NCBI GenBank assembly: GCA_963930655.1
Contig: OZ005603.1
Location: 28,264,845-28,328,844 of the forward strand
Length of the DNA: 64,000 nucleotides
Source of the DNA: Myrica gale
Taxonomy: Eukaryota; Streptophyta; Magnoliopsida; Fagales; Myricaceae
Reading direction: 5' to 3'
In this document: piece by piece, positions 33,588 to 43,121 of the stretch
Numbering within the stretch: position 1 is the stretch's first letter
How the letters are laid out: every line of letters begins with the position of its first letter
Made by a program: the position numbers and the translations under genes
Notes under the pieces: model-generated
What the model saw: only the letters and a program-made list of their open reading frames with translations
What the model was told of the DNA's origin: nothing
Databases searched by the model: none

Positions 33588-35555
33588 GTTAAAAAGGGAG
33601 GGTCGGAGAGGGAGGATCCAGAGACAGGGGGGGGGGGGAGCATAGCCGATAGCGGCCAGGATGCTTTGCAGTTTGCAAGTAGCCCAGTACCTAAAGTTTT
33701 TTTTGGGCGGGGGGGGGGGGGGTAATTCTGGACTGAAATGGGCCAAAATGTTATGGGCCCAACAATGTCTTTTATCCAAGTTTTGAATGGCGGGTCATTG
33801 GACCCGGATTGGTTCGTTAAGCTTTTAGGCCCACTTTGTTTATCGGATTTTAGACCCGGAAAAGGATTTCATGGTAAGATTATTTGTTCTAAATTATTAT
33901 GAGCACCCGTCAAGATTTAATAAATATAAGGACACTCAAAGTGAAGAGATAAAATATTTCAATTAATATTATAATAAATAATTATAATTTGAAGATGAGA
34001 GAGAGATTATTTTATACGTTTTATAGCACTCAAAACGTTGTATACACTAGACCTCCTACTTACAGCAATATTATGTGATATTCTCTTCTTCTTTTATTCT
34101 GCACAAATAAGCTGGTCTCTACATAAGAGCTATACATTAAAAATGTACGTTATGGCACTCGAGAGATATCATAGGCATATTTGCAAGCGGTACCTGACAA
34201 AGTAACTTTTGCGCAGCAGCTCATTGTGCAAGATTGCAAGCAATTAAATAAAGCAATACGATAGCTTGAAAAAGAAAAAAAGAGAGCAATATGATAACAT
34301 TCGGACAACAGTGTTTTTTACTCACCTGCCTGGATTGATATGAGACAGAATGCTGCAAATATCTATAAGGATCAGTTGGATCTTCCATTACATTGATTGC
34401 ATCGACATGATTTGAAAAGGCAGGGACCAAATCTTCCCTCAAAGTGATTTTGTCAAATCACACAGTGCTCTTTGCTTTCTGCTTCTGCGAGGTCCAATTA
34501 AAACTGATAGGCAGTTGTTGGGCCATGCGGATCGCTTCCTGCCCAGAAGGATACCGCGGCCGAGCCGGTTCTGTAATTGGCTGCATTGTGGCATCAGGAC
34601 AAAGATCTAAACCTAAACACAAACACACGTCGGGCTCCACCATGGCACCATACCCAATTATCCATGTTGATTTTTCGCATTTTATGCAGAAACGTGATGC
34701 ACGCCAGATCCCCCAGATTGACTTTATCATCTTTTGGGTATGTTTAGGCACTTGATTTGCTCGGTCCGGAATGGAATAAATGTGAAACTCAAAATTCCAA
34801 CTTTCAGGGATCTTTTCGTGGCGAAGAAGATTTGTTTCAGAGGGTGTGAGAAAACTGTAATGGCCTTAAGAGACTGGATCTTTGGGAGGGCCCTGATGGG
34901 TAATTGGCAAACCTCTGGCCCCAATCATTGTATTAAGAGCTAATCATCATTAATTTCGTCACTAAAACTGCCCCCCCCCGGACCCTCTCTGGTTGAGTTG
35001 GGCTCATTTAGGCCACACATTTGTCATCTAGATTCTAATTAGATACCTTAATCTTTTATATTAGCAATAATGTAATGTAGCTTTTGAAATTGGTCCAATT
35101 AAAAACAAGTTACCATGTGCCAATACAAAAAGTGAAGAATCGCATCATGCAAAGTTCCCGGCCTTTCACCCCACTATAACCGATACACAGAATCTGATAG
35201 ACATTTTAGTGGATGCTTGAAAAGAAGTAGTATTTATTATTTACCTAGAAAAGGATTGAAACTTGTTTCTTTCGTACCCATAATGTTTCTTTCGTACCCA
35301 TATCTCATCTCAATTTTCAATTCCAACGGTCCTTTTCGAGTATCTATGAAGCCAAGCCAATTTTTTTATGTAGGGAAGTTGCCTAACGTATAGTTAAATC
35401 TCAAAAGGTTAGCTGGCACTCCATGGCCTTCCACTTAAATTACCTACTTAATTCCAAGAGAAATTGAACCCTTTTTTTTGCAAATAAGAGAAATTGAACC
35501 TAGATCGTGCACCTTCTCTACCTACTTTGTGCACCCTAAGATCACACTATTAAAG
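33588..35555. other. Spacer upstream of BRCA2, with G runs and an unrecognised minus-strand frame
   Basis: Contains G runs at about 33627-33639 and 33708-33722 and a C run at about 34970-34978. On the minus strand 34751-34330 is open apart from one TGA near 34454, reading SIWGIWRASRFCIKCEKS...TQPITEPARPRYPS-like sequence and then EDPTDPYRYLQHSVSYQSRQ before a good donor (GCAG|GTGAGT, near 34326). I recognise no family; it may be exon debris or chance. Confidence 0.35.
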
Positions 35556-36395
35556 ATGAAATTGTGGGAATAATTAATGTTCATTTTATAAGATTTGTGA
35601 ATATTTATGTAGATTCGGAGTTTTATAGGTATTTTTTGTAACAACGGGTGAAAAGTTTTGAAGATATTTAATTTTTATTAAAGTTTGTAAAAAAATATAG
35701 AGAAAGATGATTTGATGTAATTTTTTAATAAAAAATATTATAGTTTGACGAAAAAAATATACAAGACAATAGTTGTTATAATTTGTTAGGGGTTAATTAT
35801 AATTTTCTCCCTCAACTATCATCAATTATCAAATACTCAACAAACTTTAAGCCGTTGCAATTTACCTCATAATCTATACTTATTATTACAATTTCATCCT
35901 TCAACTAATTAGAACCATTATGTTGAAATGTTTATATCTCAAGTAATAGACACGTGACTTTCTCCTTATGTGAAAAGACAATTTTACCATTGTTTGAGCC
36001 ATCTCTAGTCTTCTACGGTGCTTCTAATATTAAAAAAAAAATTCATTTAGAATCGAGCTGGTCAAATTTTCAAGTAAAGAGAAAACCATGTGTCGTTTAC
36101 GTGAGACAAAAACCGTTCAATATAACAACTTCAGCAGGTTTGGGGATGACATCACAACAAGAAGTATAGTTTGTGGGGTGAGTTGCAACGAGTTAAACTT
36201 GAGAGAATATTTGATAATCGGGTGATAGTTTGAGGAAGAAAATTATAATTAATTGTTTTTTTTAAAAATTATTGATATTTGTTTAAAAAAGTATTAGAAT
36301 TTATGTAAAAAAAATATTAGTATTTATATATAATTTTTTGAAATTTTTGTTATAAATTTTATTACATTCATTATATCTTATAATACTTTTACAAT
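35556..36395. repeat. AT-rich repeat, copy 1, split by a nested MITE
   Basis: The left part (35556-35788) and right part (36255-36395) together follow the order of the uninterrupted copy at 39040-39360. Shared phrases include ttgtgaatattt(a/g)tgtagattcg and tataatacttttacaa. The MITE at 35789-36254 separates them. Confidence 0.6.
35789..36254. mobile_element. MITE nested in an AT-rich repeat
   Basis: Inverted ends: left ttaattataattttctccct and right, reversed, ttaattataattttcttcct; similarity continues for roughly 90 bp. The flanks at the presumed target (ttgttaggg and ttgtttttt) resemble each other only partly, so the duplication is eroded and the ends are good to a few bases. MULE-type by structure. 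Confidence 0.7.
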
Positions 36396-37019
36396 CACTG
36401 CGTTTAGCATGTTAATGGCGAGGAAAAGCAAGGCGGCTTCAAAAGAATGGATGGGTAATGGTGGGCGGCGTTGGAGGAGTATGGGCAACCATTATCGTCG
36501 TATATTTGGCTGTCCTTCCACGGATCTTGTAGGCCTAGTTGTCATAGGCTCTTTGGTAAGAGTATTGAAAGGTGCTGAGCTAGTCGCAGACCTCTGGTCC
36601 CCGAGTTCGCCGCTTCAACAGCTAGTTGCCCTATAATCCTTCAGCAATGTTCTTCCTTTACATCTTTTGCTACCTCATCTGCATCTTTCATGTCAACTGC
36701 TGATACGAATTTCACGCTTCGAATCCTCTTTTTCTCTTCTTTTTCCGAAAGGCAATCTCTGCAGAATAAAGGTGTGTGCGATGCTAGTAGTAGGTAGTGA
36801 GATCTTTCTTATTGCCCAAATTTTTGCCATAAATCCTACTGGTAGGGAGTGAGACTGAGATCTTCCACTCGCATCAGCCTCACACTCTACGATTCAATCT
36901 GGTGGCTGCAAAAACTGATGCCACAATTAACAACTATCCCCGTATCTGTGGGGGGTTTGGGAATTCAGTTGAGTACGATGCATAAATTTAATTATTAACT
37001 TCATTTCTTTTTATTAATT
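36396..37019. other. Spacer, no gene recognised
   Basis: A GC-richer island with a 75-aa open frame (36409-36636) of no recognisable family. It could be debris from an inserted element. Confidence 0.3.
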
Positions 37020-37205
37020 TAAGGGCTTGTTCGTTTTATTTGAATTCTCAAGATTTTTTGAATCCTGAGTATACACAAACCGAACATGTTTTTAACATCA
37101 CTTAAAAATAACTACTGCACGCATGCGAATAAAGTTAACATCACCTAAAAATTCTCAAAACACAAAAAATTCTCAAAATATTTCATAACCGAACAGACTC
37201 TCTAA
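37020..37205. mobile_element. Tourist-like MITE, copy 1
   Basis: Element 37023-37202, flanked by taa on both sides. Ends gggcttgttcg and, reversed, gagagtctgttcggtt. Shares the internal phrase ttaacatcacctaaaaattc with copies at 38818-39002 and 39582-39737. The 3-bp TAA/TTA target and short ends indicate the PIF/Harbinger superfamily. Confidence 0.75.
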
Positions 37206-38011
37206 GTTTTTAGAGATAATTTAATGTGGTATCAGAACAGAACAAGTTTATTATTTTAAGTTTTTAGAGATTAAGAATAATTTAATATGGTATTCAGATA
37301 TCTCGAGTTGGAATATTTACTTTTGCACTTAAAAATCACTACTATCACCACCACTCTTTGTTGCATCTACAGAATTCTTCTATATATTCAAAACCTACCA
37401 TTTTCAAAATTCGTTTGAATTCCAAAATTTTGATACGTATAGTTATGAAAAATTGGTAAATTTTGTAAAGAAATTTGATTGTTGATTGATTTTTATTGAA
37501 GTTTTTATAAAAGTATAAAAGAGATAATTTAATGAATTTGTTATGAAAAGTTATTGAAAATGCAAAAACTAGAAGATAGAGGATTTAATGGAGTCTTATT
37601 TTATAAAAAAGAAGTGTTGAAATTGTGTGTTAAAAAATGTTAAGAGATTTTCTGAAAATTTTAAATTTTTTGTTTGTTGCATTATAAGAATTTTTACTTT
37701 TTAAAATATTTCTTTAAAATTATATAAAAAAATGGTGTAAATGCTCTTGAAAATGGTGGAAAAAGTATGTAAAATAATCGTTAAAATGTATATAAAAAAA
37801 AGTAATGAAATTTGTGAAAAAAATGATGGTAAAAATTGGATGGCCAAACAATGAATACAAAATAATATATATAGACTGTAAAAATCCTTTTTGGAAAGAA
37901 AAATTCATCAATGGCCTCCCTAATCTCTTTGCCCATAAGATTAGAGAAGTCTTAAGTCAGCCCTCAGGAATCATAGAGTATGATACCCTGACCTACGGTG
38001 ATCTTGTTAGT
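37206..38011. other. AT-rich repeat-like spacer
   Basis: AT-rich DNA with phrases resembling the 35.6 and 39.1 kb repeats (ccaaaattttg, gaaaagttattgaa). Ends cannot be set. The open frame 37805-38056 is not convincing. Confidence 0.35.
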
Positions 38012-38040
38012 ACCATATATATATATATATATATATATAT
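38012..38040. repeat. (TA)n microsatellite
   Basis: About 14 TA units. Confidence 0.9.
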
Positions 38041-38044
38041 GGAA

Positions 38045-38310
38045 ATTAAAATTTAGTCACTAAGTTTTAGTACTGTTGACAAAATGGTCACTGAACTTAT
38101 TTTTTTTACTTTTTGGTCACTGAGAATATGTAGTGGTGACTTTTTACTCCATCCGTCGCACCTCCGTTAATTTTTAAAGGAATATAAAGCGGTCGACTGG
38201 GGAATTGATTACTTCCTTTGTATTTACATGAGATTTTTGCAATCTAGTCACTAAATTTTAGTATATGTGACAAAATGTTGTAGCGGTCGAAATCAAGTAA
38301 TCAATTCCCC
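38045..38310. repeat. Repeat with two direct subunits
   Basis: A phrase tagtcactaa(g/a)ttttagta...tgacaaaatg occurs at about 38051 and again at about 38240. A gcggtcgac motif, also present in the middle of the MITE at 41789-42147, suggests a related, damaged element. Confidence 0.45.
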
Positions 38311-38817
38311 CTCCCTTGAAATGCAGGCAAACCTGTAAAGGGTTTTCGGTTGATCCCACGGACAGGAGCTCCTCTAGCAATTGCCCAATGACCATTATTG
38401 CCGTGCGTCACCTAACAGTGAGACAGGTCGCGCATAAATTTCCAGACCAGACCCATGATGGCCTGGTTTGACACTTTGACCAAAATGCACCAATCTACGG
38501 ACGTATATACTTTTGGTCTATTCTATTTGGTACATTTAACAATCTACGTGACGGAATGATGTATGTTTTTTCTTTCTACGCAACGTAACGAGGTATTTAC
38601 CATTTAAGGGATTGGGAGTGAACCTGGAGGGCATTTAGGGAAAGAGAATGCCTCGATAACCGTGAGGGACTCTCGAATTCAGGCCTTCTGCCCGCTTTCT
38701 GGTGCATGTATGTACTTCTAGGAGCCTGAAAAGGAGGGCACTGCAATTTCCGAGGCGCCCCTCCTAGTCAGTGGAGAGCCTGCTACTCTGTTATTCTTTT
38801 TAACTTTTTTACTTGAA

Positions 38818-39005
38818 AGGATTGTTCGATTATTTCTTTGTTTGAGCGTGTGCGTTTAACAAAAAAATTTCACATTCTCACCGTATAAAAATCTTTCAAT
38901 TAAACATCATTTTTAACCCCACATAAAAATAACTACAACACGCATACCAATAAAATTAACATCACCTAAAAATTCTCACGAAACTCCTAACCGAACAACC
39001 TCTAA
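38818..39005. mobile_element. Tourist-like MITE, copy 2 (diverged)
   Basis: Element about 38818-39002. Right end, reversed, gaggttgttcggtt; left end aggattgttcgatt. Right flank taa, left flank gaa, so the target duplication has one change. It shares the internal phrase with the other two copies. Confidence 0.65.
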
Positions 39006-39039
39006 GCCTATTTTCAGTTGCTAAAAAAATGATATGATT

Positions 39040-39360
39040 ATTAAGATTGTGATAGAATTGTGAATATTTGTGTAGATTCGAGTTTTTCTAGATTTTTGTG
39101 TATAATTTGGTGAAGTTTTAAAAAAATATAATTTTTAATGTAATTATTTTATAAAAAATATTGAAGTTTAGTGAAAAAGTATGGATAAAAAATATTTGTT
39201 ATAATTTTTTAAAATGTATTGGAGTTTGTGTGAAAAGTTATTAAAGATTGTGTAAAAAAGAAGTGGTGTTTGTGTAATTTTTTTTTAAAATTTTAGATAT
39301 TTATTTTATAAATTTTGTCAAATCCTATTGTATTATATAATACTTTTACAAACGAACTAA
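39040..39360. repeat. AT-rich repeat, copy 2 (uninterrupted)
   Basis: Same order of phrases as 35556-36395 without the nested MITE: ttgtgaatatttgtgtagat, then ttgttataattttt, then tataatacttttacaa. No coding capacity. Confidence 0.6.
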
Positions 39361-39578
39361 TTCTAATTCGTTTATAACTTTCAATTTTGATGAAATTAGA
39401 CACTCACTAAATTGGACCGGCACCAAACTATAGGGAAAAAATATTGCTTCTTCTTATGAAAGTCCTAATCGGGCATATTTGCGTGTCCCACTGTTTTCAT
39501 TTTTGTATTTATCATATTTTACTCAATATTGAGCATTTTGATTAATAAATAGCTCCTGCCTTCATTAGTGTGGTATAT

Positions 39579-39740
39579 TTAGGGGCTGTTCGGTTTGTTT
39601 GTATTCTCAGGATTTTTTAAATCATGAGAATACACGAACATGTTTTTTAACATCACCTAAAAATAACTACCGCACGTATACCAATAAAGTTAACATCACC
39701 TAAAAATTCTCAAAAAACTACCCCACCGAACATCCTCTTA
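39579..39740. mobile_element. Tourist-like MITE, copy 3
   Basis: Element 39582-39737 with perfect tta flanks. Ends ggggctgttcggtttg and, reversed, gaggatgttcggtggg. It is the best preserved of the three copies in this 2.7-kb stretch. Confidence 0.85.
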
Positions 39741-40249
39741 GTAAGCAAATGTTTCAGAAAAAAATACGAGGATAAGTAGTTCTTAAATGTAAATGACCTA
39801 ACAATGGACCCACATGCTATATGGATTTTGATCTATTTTAATATATAGTCATTGAGTTTCTAAATTGATCATAAAAGTAATTGAGTTTACAATTTTTTTC
39901 AATCAAATCATTTCATTAAACTTCTATCTATAAAGTTAACTGTTCACACTTCAGTTACAATCATAAGTTCTTCAAACTAAATAAACTACTAACTCAATTA
40001 AAAATTACAAGTAATTAAACATTATATACTCATCAAATGAATACAAAATAAAATAAAACTAAATTATTTTAATTATTTTTTAAAAAGTATAAAAATAAAA
40101 ACCTCTAAAAAATTTTAAGTCACATGATTTTAATTTTAGTTGACATGTGTAAATTTATGATTGAAAATGACGTGAGAACCCTTAACTTTGATAATGAAAT
40201 TTAAAGATAAAGACTTATTTGACAAAAAATCATAAAAGTAGGTACCTCT

Positions 40250-40470
40250 ACTTTCACGGATTTTCCGTGTTTTCTAGGGCTCTCGGGTCCTCTCGCTTCG
40301 GACTTTGTGTCCGCCACTTTTGAGGACATTGTGTCTTCTTTTATAACCACTTTAATGTTGACCCCTTAGTTGTCGTTTGTAACGTCCATTTTGAGTTCTT
40401 TTTCGTGTTTGTAATTTTTTGTTTGTCTGTTTTTTTCAATATATAAAACTAGTGGTTTAACAAAAAAAAA
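40250..40470 (+). repeat. Retroposon-like 3' tail with A run
   Basis: A T-rich, GC-patterned non-coding block ending in aaaactagtggtttaac and an A run at about 40461-40469, as in a 5'-truncated LINE. It is not obviously the same family as the 11.7, 12.3 and 24.3 kb tails. Confidence 0.4.
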
Positions 40471-40990
40471 TTAAAAAAATTAAATGACTATTTGTTAAAA
40501 GGAGTGAAAATTTAAAGACAAAATGACTACTTAATCCTTTCAAATTAAACCCCGTAAACCACATGATGTACTATCGTTATAATTGAACCAAAGATTAAAG
40601 AGAAAAATTTGAGTAATCATGAATCAAAAAGAATGGGAGAGTTGCCTTCACCGTCTAATAGAAAAATGAGCAACATCTATATTGGACAAGGTAGTAATAT
40701 TCGAAATAGATAGGGTCATTTGTGAAATTTTTTAATACTATTTGTTTTTGGAATACACTTAAATACTGTTTGGTTGTATAGTACCGTACAGCAAATAAGA
40801 ACGAAAGCAACGTAGTCGGCAAGGGCATTAAAAAAGATAATTGGAAAATCAGTCGCACCCCACCGACGCACCCAACACTCGCACTGAAATTGTCAAATTA
40901 GTAGCCCTTTTGAAGTCAAGCTTTTCATGGCTCCATTAGAGCTGACGTTTGTCTGCATATATATTCCCCACGTTCCCCCTTCTCTGCTGC

Positions 40991-40998
40991 TATAAATA
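40991..40998 (+). promoter_or_regulatory. TATA box of the MIR390 gene
   Basis: TATAAATA lies about 120 bp before the mature miR390 sequence, preceded by a CT-rich stretch. The transcription start would fall near 41020-41030, a usual distance for plant pol II miRNA genes. Confidence 0.65.
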
Positions 40999-41097
40999 CC
41001 ACTGCTCTTTCTCAAACGCTTCTCCATCATTACTAAGAAGCTCTAACCGGATGTGTAAATTGATGGCTCCGAAGGGCTTTCGGGTCCGATGTAAAAG

Positions 41098-41232
41098 TAT
41101 GGAGGAATCTGTTAAGCTCAGGAGGGATAGCGCCATGGATAAACCCCCTTGATACTTACTGATCGTATTGTTGATGGGTTCTGATTCTCTGTAGCGCTGT
41201 CCATCCTGAGTTTCACTGGTTCTTCTTGCTCT
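41098..41232 (+). ncRNA. MIR390A: MIR390 precursor hairpin
   Basis: The 21-nt mature miR390 lies at 41114-41134 (starts AAGCTCAGGAGGG, ends AGCGCC), and its star strand at 41195-41215 (starts CGCTGTCC, ends TGAGTTTCA). The two arms pair in a stem that continues on both sides, with a loop of about 60 nt. From memory the mature strand is identical to the conserved plant miR390, and the star differs from Arabidopsis miR390a* at one base (G for A at position 5). miR390 loads into AGO7, cuts TAS3 transcripts and sets off tasiARF production against ARF2/3/4, which patterns leaves and lateral roots. The 5' A required by AGO7 is present. In Arabidopsis MIR390A (At2g38325) lies between TBL34 and DTX44; here DTX44 is also the next gene downstream. 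Confidence 0.95.
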
Positions 41233-41779
41233 CCCAGTACTCTTTGCCTTGCTGCTGCACTCTCGGATAAGAACGCGACAATCTTCACGCGGTGAGCACT
41301 ACTGTTACTTATTATTATTATTTTTCTGGTTTTAATGTACCCTGTCTTTGCTTCTGTGAAGCTTAATGAAGTCAGTTTGCTCATTTACTTTGAGATAGAG
41401 AGAGAGAGGAAAGGAAAAAAGGTAAAAGGGCAGAGGAGAAGATCAGGAATGAAGATAAATGAGATCAGTTGGCTTAATACAGAATGAGATCTGGGTTTTA
41501 CGCTCGAAATCATTGAACTACATTGCAATGATTTGTGGAGATATATGTCAAAGAATGGAAGACCTTTAGTGTATACTGTATGGTATAGTGATGCCTGTTC
41601 ATGGACCTCTTGAATTTTCTTCTCTATTTACTCTATAGATTTGAGATAAGCGTTATTTTTCCTTTTTTTTTTGTTTGTAATCGATTGAGTAAATTCAGAA
41701 TCACTGCAGAAACGGGCCCCCACTCTGCTCCAAAGAACAGAAGAAATGTTTAGAGATATTCACAAGGGAATGGAGTTAA
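41233..41779. other. Rest of pri-miR390 and spacer
   Basis: Probably contains the 3' part of the primary transcript; a possible splice donor gcg|gtgagc lies near 41290. A GA-rich stretch is at about 41395-41440. No coding region seen. Confidence 0.4.
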
Positions 41780-42156
41780 TATTATTTAATGAATTTTGTA
41801 AAATGGTCCTTGGATTTATACCTGCAAATGTGTCATTCACTTTCAAATTTCAAAATTTTAGTCCTTGAGTTTTCGATGTTTGACGACAGAGTTCTTCCAT
41901 CAGTCTGCCGTCCATATACTTAACGAAGTTCTCTGACACGTCAGCAAATTTGTATCAGTCGACCGCTTACTTTTTACACATATATCTGGTCGACTGCAAT
42001 AAATTCATTAAGCACATGGACGACAGACTGACGGAAGGACCATTTCGTCAAATATTGAAAATTTAAGGACTAAAATTTTAAAATTTAAAAGTGAATGACC
42101 CATTTACTAAAGGGGCATAAACCCAAAGACTATTTTGCCAAATTCCCTATTATTTA
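41780..42156. mobile_element. MULE-type MITE with 9-bp target duplication
   Basis: Element 41789-42147 (359 bp) flanked by tattattta at 41780-41788 and 42148-42156. Inverted arms of about 130 bp can be followed, for example aaaatggtccttgg and, reversed, aaaatagtctttgg, then gtcattcact in both. The centre contains cagtcgaccgc and ggtcgactg, itself palindromic. It lies between MIR390 and DTX44. Confidence 0.85.
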
Positions 42157-43121
42157 TTGTTTGTCCGTTTGTATCGCCGACAGAGTGGCTCTAGGCCTAG
42201 GCTACGAAGGTGTTACAGGGGATTTATTTCAAACAAAGATTATACAAAAGATTTAAAGGTGATTTTAAAATGAACATTCAGAGATAACTGGATTTAGACA
42301 CTTTATTTACGAGATATGTGAGATAAAATGGCTAATAAATTTGGTCTCCTTCGGCTTCAATTTTTGCTTGCCTAAAGCTAAAGCAAGAGGCCGATTGTGC
42401 AGCAGCAGCACCCAATTCGACCTTCAGGTACTGGTGAGTCCACGTTTCCTTTGCCGCTTTCACTAATGTCTTGACTTCTGAAGGAATAATCCCTGGGATA
42501 TTTTTGGAAAATATATATATATATATATCAGAAGGTTACATATTATGAAAAAGGTGGGTTATAAATCAAAGTGTTACTATAAATAAACGAAGACAAGCAC
42601 CAAGAAATCCCTAAAGGGCTTTACAAAAGTTTTATAATCTTCCCATGTAGTTAATAGGATAAAATTGTGAATAAATAAATAATTTACCATAACAATTCCA
42701 TTATGTTAATGTTGTTTGAATTCATATAATGCTCAAAGAAAAAAAAAGAATGGTATATTTGGTGTGATTTATATTTAAATAAAAATGTTTGGATAATTCA
42801 GGCAGTATGTTTGTTTTGTTAATTTTGTGCTAATTTGGTTAATATTATTCACATTTAAGAATAAAAGGAAAAAAAGGACAAAATAAGTGGGAATATTCTT
42901 TTTCTAAAATGGGTTTTCGGACCCAAAATCGCTTTTCCAGAACCCGAAATTTCCAAATAGAAAAGGGTCAAAAGATGTTAAGATTTTTTATTTTTTATTT
43001 TTTTAATATCGTAATCTGTCCGTTAAAATCGTTGGCAGATAAAGGAGCAATAAAATATATGGTTGCCGGGCTTTTCTTCACTCCCTCACTAGCTCTCCCC
43101 CTCTCTTGAGACTCTTTGAGA
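42157..43121. other. Spacer and 5' region of DTX44
   Basis: Non-coding. Includes an (AT)n tract at about 42508-42526 and the probable DTX44 leader after about 43040. No further gene. Confidence 0.5.

Noticed and set aside
36409..36636. 75-aa frame as a gene
   Set aside because: No start context, homologue or splice structure that I can recognise.
41118..41384. Minus-strand frame over the MIR390 hairpin
   Set aside because: It arises because the two hairpin arms are complementary, so both strands encode similar words.
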